DNA of 49,334 bases from Maricaulis sp. (GCF_030149425.1 NZ_JASBRQ010000012.1:1-49334), one strand, 5' to 3'; shown: positions 17,427 through 26,319, counted from the stretch's first letter. The notes: a model not told the origin generated them from the letters alone. Translations and numbers: made by a program.

Positions 17427-17908
17427 TTCTTCGCGTCATCCTCGCCGGACCGGGTCTGGCCGAGATGCTCATCCTTGATGAACTCGCGGAAGTCCTCGAC
17501 CTTGTGGAAGTCCTTGTAGACCGACGCGTAGCGGACATAGGCCACGGAATCGAGATTCTTCAGGGCTTCCATGACCAGTTCGCCGACGCGGTCGGAGGTG
17601 ATGTCGGTCTCACCGGAACTTTCAAGCCGGCGCACAATGCCCGAAATCATCTGCTCGATGCGGTCCGGTTCGACATTGCGCTTTTGCGCGGCCAGCTGGA
17701 TAGAACGGCTGAGCTTTTCGCGATCAAAGGGAACCCGGCGGCCAGACTTTTTCATCACCGTCAGCTCGCGCAATTGCACCCGCTCGAACGTGGTGAAGCG
17801 GGCGGAGCAAGACGGGCATTGCCGGCGGCGGCGAATGGCATTGCCATCTTCCGCCGGACGGGAGTCTTTCACCTGAGTGTCGGGATGACCGCAAAAAGGA
17901 CAACGCAT
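17423..17908 (-). CDS. nrdR: Transcriptional repressor NrdR
   Basis: The 161-residue repressor of ribonucleotide reductase genes has an N-terminal zinc ribbon (CPFC at 3-6 and CPSC about 31-34) joined to an ATP-cone (about residues 49-139, [17 protein letters not shown] and [17 protein letters not shown]). It senses dATP/ATP and binds NrdR boxes. The gene follows glyA by nine bases and overlaps ribD by four. The glyA-nrdR-rib order is common in alphaproteobacteria. Confidence 0.97.
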   Translation of the reverse strand: MRCPFCGHPDTQVKDSRPAEDGNAIRRRRQCPSCSARFTTFERVQLRELTVMKKSGRRVPFDREKLSRSIQLAAQKRNVEPDRIEQMISGIVRRLESSGETDITSDRVGELVMEALKNLDSVAYVRYASVYKDFHKVEDFREFIKDEHLGQTRSGEDDAKK

Positions 17909-17917
17909 CCGAAGACC

Positions 17918-19228
17918 TTACGCCAATTGCGGATAAATTGGGAAGCGTGCCGTCAGGGCTTTGACCTCCTCGCGCACCGCCGCTTCGATCTCGGCATTAC
18001 CCTCGGGGCTCTCCACCAGGCCATCGAGCACACGAACCATGAACTCGCCGACCTGTTTGAACTCGGCCTCGCCGAAACCACGCGTGGTCGCCGCGGGGGA
18101 TCCGACGCGCAGGCCGGAGGTCACCGTCGGCTTTTCCGGATCAAACGGAACGCCGTTCTTGTTGCAGGTGATGAAGGCGCGCTCCAGCGCTTCTTCGGCC
18201 TGGTTGCCTTTAAGGCCCTTGGGACGCAGGTCGATCAGCGCCAGATGGCTGTCGGTGCCGCCGGAAACGATGTCATACCCGCCGGCCTTCACCGCATCGG
18301 ACATCGCCTGGCAGTTCTTGACCACTTGCTGCGCATAGGTCTTGAACTCCGGACGCAGGGCTTCGCCAAAGGCCACGGCCTTGCCGGCGATGACATGCAT
18401 GAGCGGACCGCCCTGAATGCCCGGGAAGATCGCCGAGTTGAACTTCTTGCCCAGGGCTTCGTCATTGGACAGGATCAGACCACCGCGCGGGCCGCGCAAG
18501 GTCTTGTGAGTCGTCGTGGTGCAGACATGAGCGTGCGGGATCGGTGACGGATAGACGCCGGTCGCGATGAGCCCGGAGTAATGCGCCATGTCCGCCAGCA
18601 TGTAGGCGCCGACTTCATCGGCGATCGACCGGAATTCCGCCCAGTCGATCTCGCGCGGATAAGCCGAGCCCCCGGCGATGATCATTTGCGGCTTGAGCTC
18701 ATTGGCCTGTTTGCGCAGGGCATCATAATCGATCAGTGCGTCCTCTTCGCGCACGCCATAATGATGCGCGTCAAACCACTTGCCCGACTGGTTGGGACGG
18801 GCGCCATGGGTCAGGTGTCCACCGGCATCCAGCGACATGCCCAAAATCTTGTCGCCCGGCTTGATCAGCGCCAGGAAGACCGCCTGGTTGGCCTGGCTAC
18901 CGGAATTGGGCTGGACGTTGGCATAGGCAGCACCGAAGAGTTCCTTGGCCCGCTCGATCGCCAGGTTCTCCGCAATATCGACAAATTCACAGCCGCCATA
19001 GTAACGACGCCCCGGATAGCCTTCCGCATACTTATTGGTCAGCGGCGAGCCCTGCGCCTCAAGCACGGCGCGCGAGACAATATTCTCCGATGCGATCAGT
19101 TCGATCTGGCTTTGCTGGCGCTGAATTTCCAGATGGATGGCGCGCGCGACATCGCGGTCGCTCTCAGCAACGGACTGGGTGAAGAATTGCTGGGTCGCAT
19201 CGGTGAGCGGGGCAGTCGTGTCCGGCAT
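17918..19228 (-). CDS. glyA: Serine hydroxymethyltransferase
   Basis: The 436-residue PLP enzyme interconverts serine and glycine, charging tetrahydrofolate with a one-carbon unit. Motifs seen are [48 protein letters not shown], the PLP-lysine segment [14 protein letters not shown] and [12 protein letters not shown]. The ATG at 19228 is used (GAGGAA upstream and the expected N-terminus [16 protein letters not shown]); an in-frame extension of 39 residues upstream has no family support. It heads the glyA-nrdR-rib-nusB-thiL series. Confidence 0.97.
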   Translation of the reverse strand: MPDTTAPLTDATQQFFTQSVAESDRDVARAIHLEIQRQQSQIELIASENIVSRAVLEAQGSPLTNKYAEGYPGRRYYGGCEFVDIAENLAIERAKELFGAAYANVQPNSGSQANQAVFLALIKPGDKILGMSLDAGGHLTHGARPNQSGKWFDAHHYGVREEDALIDYDALRKQANELKPQMIIAGGSAYPREIDWAEFRSIADEVGAYMLADMAHYSGLIATGVYPSPIPHAHVCTTTTHKTLRGPRGGLILSNDEALGKKFNSAIFPGIQGGPLMHVIAGKAVAFGEALRPEFKTYAQQVVKNCQAMSDAVKAGGYDIVSGGTDSHLALIDLRPKGLKGNQAEEALERAFITCNKNGVPFDPEKPTVTSGLRVGSPAATTRGFGEAEFKQVGEFMVRVLDGLVESPEGNAEIEAAVREEVKALTARFPIYPQLA

Positions 19229-19481
19229 GGGATTTCCTCTTCCTGAATGCTCTTGATACGGCGCGCCGGATCGGCTCGCAAGCGTCCTGTATGCGGCGAA
19301 TTCAGAGTTTTGGAATCTGGAATGTATTACCGGAATTTCATTCAAGAAAACTTTGCTGTGCGCGGATGAATTCTTTTCCGATCAAGTCTTGAACTTGTAA
19401 AAATCTAGACTTATTCCTCCAGCAAACGCGCTCGTGAAATTGCGGGCATCCTCTCCAATACTACGAATAAAGGGATTGATT
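19229..19481. promoter_or_regulatory. AT-rich divergent control region of glyA and mucR-like gene
   Basis: This 253-bp region is visibly richer in A+T than its surroundings. It contains GGAAT three times (19312-19316, 19319-19323, 19332-19336), GAATTC twice (19298-19303, 19368-19373) and an inverted repeat CAAGT/ACTTG (19383-19387, 19393-19397). The last overlaps a candidate mucR -35 (TTGAAC, 19389-19394) followed after 17 bases by TATTCC. MucR/Ros proteins bind AT-rich DNA and often repress their own genes, so autoregulation here is plausible but inferred. Confidence 0.35.
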
Positions 19482-19904
19482 ATGACCGAGGCCACGCTAC
19501 CGGAAATTGACAAGGAAGAACTCCTTCGCATGACCACCGATATTGTCGCCTCTTATCTGTCCCATAATTCAATGCCGGCGGAAAACGTGCCCGACCTCAT
19601 CAAGTCGGTGCACCAGACCATGACCAGCGTCACCGAGACCGAAGAAAAGCAGGTCGCGCGGGCAAAGCCGGCCGTCCCGGTTTCGAAGTCGATTGCGGAT
19701 GACCACATTGTCTGTCTTGAGGATGGCAAGAAGCTGAAAATGCTCAAGCGCTATCTGCGCTCGCAATACAATATGTCGCCGGATGAATACCGCCAGAAAT
19801 GGAATCTGCCTGCTGACTACCCGATGGTCGCGCCGGCCTATTCGCGCAAGCGCTCTCAGTTCGCCAAGGACATCGGCCTGGGTCGTGGCCGCAAGGGCAA
19901 GTAA
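19482..19904 (+). CDS. MucR/Ros-family regulator without zinc-finger histidines
   Basis: A 140-residue regulator of the MucR/Ros family, which silences AT-rich promoters and controls surface, motility and cell-cycle genes in alphaproteobacteria. The N-terminal helical part (about 10-55) is the oligomerisation region. The DNA-binding core runs from residue 75 (HIVCLEDGKKLKMLKRYL) through the segment NMSPDEYRQKWNLPADYPMVAPAY. The usual C-x2-C/D-x9-H-x3-H finger reads Cys78, Asp81, Tyr91 and Gln95, so both histidines are lost. The ATG at 19482 has AAGGG upstream; an earlier in-frame start is unlikely. An intrinsic terminator follows at 19936. Confidence 0.92.
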   Translation: MTEATLPEIDKEELLRMTTDIVASYLSHNSMPAENVPDLIKSVHQTMTSVTETEEKQVARAKPAVPVSKSIADDHIVCLEDGKKLKMLKRYLRSQYNMSPDEYRQKWNLPADYPMVAPAYSRKRSQFAKDIGLGRGRKGK

Positions 19905-19920
19905 GCCTCACACCACTTAG

Positions 19921-20166
19921 TCAGACTTTAAGACCACGGCCGGGTTTATCGCCCGGCCGTTGTTTTTTGCCTTTACCGGTTTCTGTCCGGGCATTGCGCG
20001 CGAGCTTCCAGTTCAGCTTGGCCAGCGCCAGGCGATCAATCTCCAGACGCGTCGTATGAATCGGGACCTGGAAAACGACTTCCTCGCCGGTCGCCGCATC
20101 GACGGCCGCCACACGCGCGGAATTGCCGAGCGTTTGTATCTCGACATAGACCTCGCGCTCGCTCAT
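19921..20166 (-). CDS. Short conserved alphaproteobacterial protein beside hemA
   Basis: The 81-residue product begins MSEREVYVEIQTLGNSARVAAVD and has the pattern GEEVVFQVPIHTTRLEIDRLALAKL, then a basic tail (KLARNARTETGKGKKQ). It resembles the small proteins often found just upstream of hemA in alphaproteobacteria (DUF6898-like, from memory). No enzyme motif or membrane segment is visible. The ATG at 20166 follows the hemA stop by 11 bases, so it is the second gene of a hemA operon. A longer in-frame start would create Arg-rich sequence overlapping hemA and is rejected. Confidence 0.8.
   Translation of the reverse strand: MSEREVYVEIQTLGNSARVAAVDAATGEEVVFQVPIHTTRLEIDRLALAKLNWKLARNARTETGKGKKQRPGDKPGRGLKV
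19936..19969 (+). terminator. Terminator of the mucR-like gene, inside the convergent CDS
   Basis: Nine-base arms ACGGCCGGG (19936-19944) and CCCGGCCGT (19952-19960) with loop TTTATCG are followed by TGTTTTTTG. It lies 32 bases past the mucR-like stop codon on the plus strand. On the minus strand the same bases code for the C-terminal Pro-Gly-Asp-Lys-Pro-Gly segment of the neighbouring gene. Confidence 0.88.
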
Positions 20167-20177
20167 CCCGTCTCCTG

Positions 20178-21404
20178 TCAGGCGCGGACGATACCGCCCT
20201 CTTCCGACGCGGCCTCTTCCCAGACCTGGTCGAGCGCTTCGATCAGCTGGTCGAACATGGCGTCGGAGTGCAGCGGCGTCGGGGTGAAGCGCAGGCGCTC
20301 GGTTCCGCGCGGCACGGTCGGGTAGTTGATCGGCTGCACATAAATCCCGTGCTCGTCGAGCAGACGGTCGGAAATGCGCTTGCACAGAACCGGATCACCG
20401 ACCTTGATCGGCACGATGTGGGTTTCCGACGGCATCACCGGATAACCGGCATCGGCGAGGCGCTGTTTCAGCGTTGCCGCGCGTTCCTGGTGCTTTTCGC
20501 GCAAATGATGCGCGGCCTTGAGATATTCCACGCTCGCCCGGGCGCCCGCAGCCAGCGCCGGCGGCAGGGCCGTGGTGAAAATGAAGCCGGAGGCCATCGA
20601 GCGGATGGCGTCAACAATCGCGCCATCGGCGGCGATATAACCGCCCATCACGCCGAAGGCTTTGCCCAGCGTGCCCTCGATAATGTCGATCCGGTGCATC
20701 AGGCCGTCACGCTCAGCGATGCCGGCACCGCGCAGGCCGTAAAGGCCAACCGCGTGTACCTCATCGAGATAGGTCAGCGCGTTATACTTGTCCGCCAGAT
20801 CACAGACGGCCTCGATCGGACCGATATCGCCATCCATGGAATAGACGGACTCAAAGGCAATCACTTTCGGCGCATCAGCCGGCGCGGCCTTGAGCAGCTC
20901 CTCGAGATGCTCGACATCATTATGGCGCCAGACATGTTTCTCGCAGCGCGCGCCTTTCACGCCCTCAATCATCGAGGCGTGGTTCAGCTCATCGGAGAAA
21001 ATGATCAGGTTCGGCAGGATCTTGCCGAGCGTCGCCAGCGTCGCCTCATTGGCGATATAGCCGGAGGTGAAGAGCAGGGCCGCGTCCTTGGCATGGAGGT
21101 CTGCGAGCGAATGCTCGAGCTCGACATGGTAATGCGTGGTGCCGGAAATATTGCGCGTGCCGCCGGCGCCGGAACCGACCTCGTCAATGGCGCCCTTCAT
21201 CGATTCCACGACGCAGGGGATCTGCCCCATGCCGAGATAATCATTGGAACACCAGACGGTGACATCGCGGACATTGCCGTCCTCGGTGCGCCAGCGTGCG
21301 ACCGGAAACTCCCCCTTGCGGCGCATCAGATTCGCGAACACGCGGTAGCGGCCTTCCGCCTTTACGCGGCGAACAGCAGCTTCAAATGCGCCATTGTAAT
21401 CCAT
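20178..21404 (-). CDS. hemA: 5-aminolevulinate synthase (C4 pathway)
   Basis: The 408-residue PLP enzyme condenses glycine with succinyl-CoA to 5-aminolevulinate, the first step of alphaproteobacterial tetrapyrrole synthesis. Motifs are [10 protein letters not shown] (51-60), [13 protein letters not shown] (78-90), the segment [21 protein letters not shown] and the PLP-lysine Lys248 in GTLGKAFG. The ATG at 21404 has GAGG five bases upstream. The upstream 160 bp holds an imperfect palindrome at 21431-21444 but no clear FnrL box (TTGAT-N4-ATCAA). Confidence 0.97.
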   Translation of the reverse strand: MDYNGAFEAAVRRVKAEGRYRVFANLMRRKGEFPVARWRTEDGNVRDVTVWCSNDYLGMGQIPCVVESMKGAIDEVGSGAGGTRNISGTTHYHVELEHSLADLHAKDAALLFTSGYIANEATLATLGKILPNLIIFSDELNHASMIEGVKGARCEKHVWRHNDVEHLEELLKAAPADAPKVIAFESVYSMDGDIGPIEAVCDLADKYNALTYLDEVHAVGLYGLRGAGIAERDGLMHRIDIIEGTLGKAFGVMGGYIAADGAIVDAIRSMASGFIFTTALPPALAAGARASVEYLKAAHHLREKHQERAATLKQRLADAGYPVMPSETHIVPIKVGDPVLCKRISDRLLDEHGIYVQPINYPTVPRGTERLRFTPTPLHSDAMFDQLIEALDQVWEEAASEEGGIVRA

Positions 21405-21430
21405 GGGGGCCTCGTAGTTTATCTACCCGA

Positions 21431-21444
21431 ACTCGATATTGAGT
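21431..21444. promoter_or_regulatory. Imperfect palindrome upstream of hemA
   Basis: ACTC and GAGT arms enclose GATATT, centred 33 bases before the hemA ATG. Two positions break perfect symmetry. Its place in the leader or core promoter of hemA suggests a regulator site, but it matches no motif I know. Confidence 0.25.
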
Positions 21445-21566
21445 CGTGGTATAAACAGTTAATCCGAACCGTTCGACAGGACAGAGCGCCGCAGGCGCAT
21501 GAATTTTCAGTATAGCGCATCAAGACGCGCTCGATAGCTCTCCCGCAGCTCTCCCGCTCCACAAAC

Positions 21567-21595
21567 GAAAACGGCGCCCCGGGCGGAGCGCCGTT
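21567..21595 (-). terminator. Intrinsic terminator of the MarR gene
   Basis: Eight-base arms AACGGCGC (21570-21577) and GCGCCGTT (21588-21595) with a GC-rich ten-base interior. On the minus strand the stem is followed by TTTTC. It starts 25 bases after the marR stop codon and separates it from the hemA promoter region. Confidence 0.8.
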
Positions 21596-21619
21596 AAAAC
21601 TCTTCGATGGTCCGACCGG

Positions 21620-22111
21620 CTACATGCGGAAGCGGATATGGTCGGCCCAGAAGCGTTCAATCCGGGTCAGTGCCGTATTCATCGACGGCAGCGCGTCGAT
21701 CTCGACACCGCCGACCGGAGCCAGCGAGGCGGACTGGCGCTCGAACAGCGTGTTGAGTTGGGCGCGCACGGCGTGACCGGTCTCGGTCAGGCTCACCCGC
21801 ACAGACCGGCGGTCGGTCGCTGAGCGTTCGTGCCGGATATATCCGGCCTCGACGAGCTTTTTCAGGTTATAGGACACGTTCGAGCCGAGATAATGCCCGC
21901 GCGTGCGCAGCTCGCCTGCGGTCAATTCCTGGTCGCCGATATTGAACAGGAGCAGAGCCTGAACCGAGTTCACATCATCGATGCCCTCGCGTTCAAGCTC
22001 GTCCTTCACGACGTCGAGGAGCTGCCGGTGAAGGCGCTCAACCAGTTGAAGAAGCTCTAGATATTGCGTGTTTGCGTCTGCCTGCGGCGAGACACTTTCG
22101 GCCATTGCCAT
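21620..22111 (-). CDS. MarR-family transcriptional regulator
   Basis: The 163-residue winged-helix protein has helix-turn-helix residues at about 55-90 (LLLFNIGDQELTAGELRTRGHYLGSNVSYNLKKLVEAGYI) and a wing with SATDRRSVRVSLTETG, the MarR signature DxRSxxxxLT. The helices at both ends form the dimer interface. It resembles the alphaproteobacterial group that includes LdtR. The ATG at 22111 has GGAG seven bases upstream; an ATG two codons later is possible. It is monocistronic with its own terminator. Ligand and targets cannot be read from sequence. Confidence 0.9.
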   Translation of the reverse strand: MAMAESVSPQADANTQYLELLQLVERLHRQLLDVVKDELEREGIDDVNSVQALLLFNIGDQELTAGELRTRGHYLGSNVSYNLKKLVEAGYIRHERSATDRRSVRVSLTETGHAVRAQLNTLFERQSASLAPVGGVEIDALPSMNTALTRIERFWADHIRFRM

Positions 22112-22179
22112 AATACTACTCCACCCGATCTTTTATTTGATCTTGTCGGGGAGCCTACAGGCAAAGGGCTAAAAAGCGT

Positions 22180-23073
22180 TTAACCGTTTGAGTCGCATTC
22201 TTCGATCAGGCGATAAATCCCGGAAAAGTCCGTATTGGCATCGCCTTGGTCGACGAAGGACTGGTAGAGATCATTGGCCAAGGCACCCAGCGGCGTCGCC
22301 GCAGAGGCGGCATCGGCTGCCTCCATCGCCAGGCCGAGATCCTTCAACATCAGCGCCGCGGCAAAGCCCGGCTGATAGTCATTATTGGCCGGCGAGGCCG
22401 GCACCGGACCCGGTACCGGACAATAGCTCGTCATTGACCAGCTCTGGCCGGACGCCTTGGAGGAGATGTCGAAGAATTTCTGCTGATCGAGGCCGAGCTT
22501 GGCGGCGAGCGCGAAAGCCTCGCACGTGCCGATCATGTTGATCGCCAGCAGCATGTTGTTGCACGCCTTCGCAGCCTGGCCCGAGCCCAGCCCGCCGGCA
22601 TGGATCACGGCCTTGCCCATGGCCGACAGGATCGGCTCGGCCAGGGCAAAGTCTGCGTCCTCGCCACCAACCATGAAGGTCAGCGTGCCGCCGGTTGCCG
22701 CAGCGACACCGCCAGACACCGGCGCATCGAGGAATTTGAAGCCCTTGGCCTTGGCCGCCGCGCCGACATCACGGGCACTGTCGACGTCGATGGTGGAGCA
22801 ATCCATGAACACCGCGCCGTCCTTGGCCGCACCAAAGACTTCGCTCTCATACACCGCGCGCACATGCTTGCCGGCCGGCAGCATGGTCACAACAGCATCG
22901 GCGCCGCTGACGGCGTCGGCCGCTGATGCTGCCGTCTGGGCTCCACCCTCGGCCGCCTTGGCCAAGGCCTCAGCGCTGAGATCAAAGGCGTGAACGTCGT
23001 GACCGGCCTTGACCAGATTGGCGGCCATGCCCGAACCCATATTGCCCAGTCCGATAAATGCGATGCGCGACAT
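22180..23073 (-). CDS. mmsB: 3-hydroxyisobutyrate dehydrogenase
   Basis: The 297-residue NAD-dependent enzyme oxidises 3-hydroxyisobutyrate to methylmalonate semialdehyde in valine breakdown. It has the N-terminal Rossmann motif FIGLGNMGSGMAANL, substrate-binding FLDAPVSGGVAAATGGTL and the catalytic-lysine region GSGQAAKACNNM. A C-terminal SSKASGQSW segment is also typical. GGGGAGG precedes the ATG. It is the last gene of an operon with the acyl-CoA dehydrogenase and HIBYL-CoA hydrolase, which fixes the substrate more firmly than family membership alone. Confidence 0.93.
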   Translation of the reverse strand: MSRIAFIGLGNMGSGMAANLVKAGHDVHAFDLSAEALAKAAEGGAQTAASAADAVSGADAVVTMLPAGKHVRAVYESEVFGAAKDGAVFMDCSTIDVDSARDVGAAAKAKGFKFLDAPVSGGVAAATGGTLTFMVGGEDADFALAEPILSAMGKAVIHAGGLGSGQAAKACNNMLLAINMIGTCEAFALAAKLGLDQQKFFDISSKASGQSWSMTSYCPVPGPVPASPANNDYQPGFAAALMLKDLGLAMEAADAASAATPLGALANDLYQSFVDQGDANTDFSGIYRLIEECDSNG

Positions 23074-23103
23074 GTCTGTCCTCCCCGACAGGTATTTTCT
23101 GGC

Positions 23104-24180
23104 CTAGGCGTCTTCGTTTTCGCCCAGGAAGGTCATTTCGTGAGTGTCGTCGAGACGATCAAACGCCCCGGTGATGTCATTATCATTGACGCTGGCCAGC
23201 GTGGACGGGTCCCAGGCCGGGCTGTTGTCCTTGTCGATGATGACGGCACGCACGCCCTCGTAAAAATCCTTGCCCGACAAACACCAGACCGAGGCGCGCA
23301 GGTCCTGGCGCATCACGTCTTCAAAGGACAGGTCCGCGCCCTTGCGCAGCGCCGCCAGGGTCAGTTTGAGCGCCGTCGGCGACTTGGAGGCCAGCACCTT
23401 GGCCTGTTTCGCTGACCAGGCATCGCCGGCGCCCTCAATGCGCGAGACGATCTCCTCGACGCGATTGCCGGTGAAGGCCGCATCGATCAGGCCACGCGTA
23501 TGCGCCAGCTCGCTATCACCCGGATCGCCGGAGAACTCCTCCAGCAACACCTCAAGCGTGTCCTCGTCCGACAGGTCGGCGCTTTCCAGCGCTTCAACCA
23601 GCTTGTCGTAATCGCCGGACGGGCAGTAATGCGTCGCCAGACCCGCCGCGACGGCATCGGCGGCGCGCAGACGTGCCCCGGTCAGGCCCATCCAGGTGCC
23701 GATCTCACCGGCCAGGCGGGGCAGGAAATACGCCCCGCCCACATCCGGATGGAAGCCGATCCCGGTTTCCGGCATGGCGAACATGGTCTTGTCACCGGCA
23801 ACCCGGTGCGACCCGTGTACGGAGACGCCGACACCGCCGCCCATGGTGATGCCGTCGATCAGCGCGACATAGGGTTTGGGATAGTGGAAGATCAGCGTGT
23901 TGAGGCGATACTCATCGCGCCAGAACAGCCAGGCCTGATCATCACCGGCCTTGCCGGAATTGTGCAGTTTGAGGATATCCCCGCCGGCACAGAAGCCCTT
24001 CTCCCCGGCCCCGTCGACCACGACCGCCTTGACCGCGTCATCATCCCGCCAGGCTTCCAGCGCCTCGATCATCAACAGACACATATTGTGCGTCAGCGCG
24101 TTGAGCGCCTTGGGACGATTGAGGGTGATACGGCCGACCTGGCCGGTTTTGCGGGCGATGATTTCCGGTTCGGTGCTCAT
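23104..24180 (-). CDS. 3-hydroxyisobutyryl-CoA hydrolase
   Basis: The 358-residue crotonase-fold thioesterase frees 3-hydroxyisobutyrate from CoA in valine degradation. Its length, longer than the 260 residues of enoyl-CoA hydratases, and the motifs KGFCAGGDI, YPKPYVALIDGITMGGGVGVS (oxyanion hole), PETGIGFHPDVGGAYFLPRL and the C-terminal EFVMRQDLR-like stretch (EDVMRQDLRAS) fit HIBCH. It lies 30 bases before mmsB in the same operon. An enoyl-CoA hydratase is less likely because of the length and neighbours. Confidence 0.9.
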   Translation of the reverse strand: MSTEPEIIARKTGQVGRITLNRPKALNALTHNMCLLMIEALEAWRDDDAVKAVVVDGAGEKGFCAGGDILKLHNSGKAGDDQAWLFWRDEYRLNTLIFHYPKPYVALIDGITMGGGVGVSVHGSHRVAGDKTMFAMPETGIGFHPDVGGAYFLPRLAGEIGTWMGLTGARLRAADAVAAGLATHYCPSGDYDKLVEALESADLSDEDTLEVLLEEFSGDPGDSELAHTRGLIDAAFTGNRVEEIVSRIEGAGDAWSAKQAKVLASKSPTALKLTLAALRKGADLSFEDVMRQDLRASVWCLSGKDFYEGVRAVIIDKDNSPAWDPSTLASVNDNDITGAFDRLDDTHEMTFLGENEDA

Positions 24181-24185
24181 ATCGG

Positions 24186-24725
24186 TCAGTCCGTGTCTTC
24201 AATACAAAAAATGCCGGCATTCTCAGCGTCGACGACGCCCAGGGCACAGTCCATGATGGCGCGGGTAAAGGGCGCGGTGAAACGCGTCATCCCGGATTTG
24301 CCGTCGAATTGAGCCAGCTTGGCGAGGATGTCAATCTGGTCCGGCGTGGGATGGGTCAGGGTCATGTCCTTGACCAGGTTGGTGACGTAATAACGCGCAT
24401 CGGGTTTGAACCGGCTGATGAACAGCGCAAAGGCCTCGGTCGGCTCCAGCTTCTCCGTTGGCATGCCACCGCGGTGATACACCAATCCCCGGCGATTGGC
24501 GTCCTCGGTCAGGGCGATCGCCGCGTCCCGAGGCGCCTGCATCCAGCTATTCCGGTCAAACCCGGTCGACAATCCCTCAAACCAGAAATCGCGCGGCTCC
24601 ATCATCGAGCGCACTTTCATTAACCGATCGAGATCGTCCTCAGTCCGGCGATGATTGTCCAGCACCAGCCAGCTAACACAGGCGTCCATCCCTCGGGCGA
24701 CGATTTCCTCATACTCAGTATTCAA
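24186..24725 (-). CDS. Unassigned protein in the valine-catabolism operon
   Basis: I do not recognise this 179-residue protein. It is soluble, has no signal peptide or membrane helix and is rich in acidic residues and tryptophan/phenylalanine (DFWFEGLSTGFDRNSW). Short features are VLDNHRRTEDD near the N-terminus and YHRGGMPTEKLEPTEAF in the middle. The frame opens with TTG at 24725; the first ATG (24689) would remove 12 residues and has a poorly spaced GAGGG. It begins three bases after the stop of the membrane-protein gene and ends five bases before the HIBYL-CoA hydrolase, so it is certainly in the operon. A role linked to valine or isobutyrate metabolism is inference from position. Confidence 0.75.
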   Translation of the reverse strand: MNTEYEEIVARGMDACVSWLVLDNHRRTEDDLDRLMKVRSMMEPRDFWFEGLSTGFDRNSWMQAPRDAAIALTEDANRRGLVYHRGGMPTEKLEPTEAFALFISRFKPDARYYVTNLVKDMTLTHPTPDQIDILAKLAQFDGKSGMTRFTAPFTRAIMDCALGVVDAENAGIFCIEDTD

Positions 24726-24728
24726 GGC

Positions 24729-25133
24729 TTAGCCCCCGCTCCTCGCCTGGCGGCGCAGGAGCCAGAAGGCGCCAGCCGCGAAGGGAAAATCAAACCCGAG
24801 ACAGAGCCATATATACCAGTCGGGTATATAATTGCCGTCGAGCAGGAAATGACCGCCATCAATCACTCCATGCACCAGAACGGTGCTGGCCAGCCAAACG
24901 GATTTCATGCGGTAAAACAGCAGGGCTGCCGCGATCACCAGTGATGCAACCAGCGTCTCGAGCAGGATGGTCGCAATCGGTTCGGTCAGGCTGGCGCCGA
25001 CATAGATCGTATTCATCGCCACGACGGCGACAAGCACGTTGAGCGCGACCCGGCCTGGAAAGAATTGCCGGATCGCCAGGATGGAGACAGCGCCCGCCCC
25101 GACGCCCGCAATCAGCCAGGCCAGCTCGTTCAT
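24729..25133 (-). CDS. Small membrane protein in the valine-catabolism operon
   Basis: The 134-residue product has four predicted membrane helices (about 4-22, 30-47, 54-72 and 108-126). A conserved-looking polar stretch VHGVIDGGHFLLDGNYIPDWYIW, between helices three and four, contains two histidines and two aspartates that might bind a metal or proton. The arrangement recalls DUF6010-like membrane proteins, from memory, but function is unknown. It lies 24 bases downstream of the acyl-CoA dehydrogenase and three bases before the next gene. Confidence 0.75.
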   Translation of the reverse strand: MNELAWLIAGVGAGAVSILAIRQFFPGRVALNVLVAVVAMNTIYVGASLTEPIATILLETLVASLVIAAALLFYRMKSVWLASTVLVHGVIDGGHFLLDGNYIPDWYIWLCLGFDFPFAAGAFWLLRRQARSGG

Positions 25134-25157
25134 CAGCGTCCCCGCCTCCCCGGCGTC

Positions 25158-26312
25158 CTAGCTATTGCTCGGCCAGGCCTTCTTCATGTCCTTGGCGATG
25201 ATCACCCGCATGACCTCGTTCGTGCCTTCCAGGATCTGGTGCACACGCAGATCGCGCAGGATGCGCTCGATCGGATAGTCCTGCAGATAGCCGTAACCGC
25301 CATGCAGCTGCAGCGCCTGGTTCACGACGTCGAAGCATTTATCGGTCGCATAGCGCTTGGCCATGGCACAATACTTCGCAGCCGAAGGATCCTTAGCGTC
25401 GAGCATGGCCGCGGCGCGATAGACCATGAGGCGGGAGGCATCGAGCTCGGTCGCCATATCGGCCAGCTTGAACTGGCTGACCTGGAAATCACCGATGGCG
25501 AGGCCGAACTGTTTGCGCGTCGAGGTGTAATCCATCGCCACGTCGAGCGCTTCAGAGGCGCCGCCCAGCGAACAGGCCGCGATATTGATCCGGCCGCCAT
25601 TGAGACCGTTCATGGCCAGGGTGAAACCCATGCCCTCTTCAGCCAGGCGGTTCTCGACCGGAACGCGGCAGTCCTCGAAGGTGACGACGCGGGTCGGCTG
25701 GGAGTTCCAGCCCATCTTTTTCTCATTGGCGCCAAAGGACAGGCCGGGCGTGTCTTTCTCGACGACGATAGTGGAGATGCCTTTGGGGCCATCCTCGCCG
25801 GTGCGGCACATGACAACGTAGTAGTCCGACGTACCGGCGCCGGAGATAAACGCCTTGGAGCCGTTCAGCACATAATGGTCGCCATCACGCACGGCGCGGG
25901 TGCGCAGGCTCGCCGCATCAGAACCGGCACCCGGCTCGGTCAGGCAGTAGGAGGCGATCTTGTCCATCGTCATCATCGGCGGCAGGAAGCGCTGACGCTG
26001 TTCTTCCGTGCCCCAGGTGTCGATCATCCAGGCACACATATTGTGTATCGACATAAAGGCCGCAGTAGAGACACAGCCCTTGGACAGGGCCTCAAAGATC
26101 AGCGCCGCATCAAGACGGGTCAGGGCCGAGCCGCCGACATCATCGCGCGTATAGATACCGGCAAAGCCCAGCTCGGCCGCTTCGCGCATGACATCAACGG
26201 GGAAGATTTTCTCTTCATCCCATTTCGCCGCGTTCGGCTTCAGGCGATCTTCGGCAAATTTGAGCGCCATATCGCGGATTAGGGTCTGATCTTCTGAAAG
26301 AGCGAAGTGCAC
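25158..26312 (-). CDS. Isobutyryl-CoA dehydrogenase (acyl-CoA dehydrogenase family)
   Basis: The 384-residue flavoenzyme has the ACAD fold: helical N-domain, a beta-domain with [16 protein letters not shown] and [11 protein letters not shown], and the C-domain with [20 protein letters not shown] and [22 protein letters not shown]. The closing [10 protein letters not shown] holds the glutamate motif. Context with HIBYL-CoA hydrolase and mmsB makes isobutyryl-CoA (valine) the likely substrate. The start is taken as GTG at 26312, with AGGAG seven bases upstream (26320-26324), giving the usual N-terminus [13 protein letters not shown]; the TTG at 26390 adds unlike sequence. The methacrylyl-CoA hydratase of the pathway is not in this cluster. 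Confidence 0.9.
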   Translation of the reverse strand: MHFALSEDQTLIRDMALKFAEDRLKPNAAKWDEEKIFPVDVMREAAELGFAGIYTRDDVGGSALTRLDAALIFEALSKGCVSTAAFMSIHNMCAWMIDTWGTEEQRQRFLPPMMTMDKIASYCLTEPGAGSDAASLRTRAVRDGDHYVLNGSKAFISGAGTSDYYVVMCRTGEDGPKGISTIVVEKDTPGLSFGANEKKMGWNSQPTRVVTFEDCRVPVENRLAEEGMGFTLAMNGLNGGRINIAACSLGGASEALDVAMDYTSTRKQFGLAIGDFQVSQFKLADMATELDASRLMVYRAAAMLDAKDPSAAKYCAMAKRYATDKCFDVVNQALQLHGGYGYLQDYPIERILRDLRVHQILEGTNEVMRVIIAKDMKKAWPSNS

Positions 26313-26319
26313 AGGTGCG

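Noticed and set aside
21405..21566. FnrL site before hemA
   Set aside because: No TTGAT-N4-ATCAA or close variant; only an unrelated imperfect palindrome at 21431-21444.
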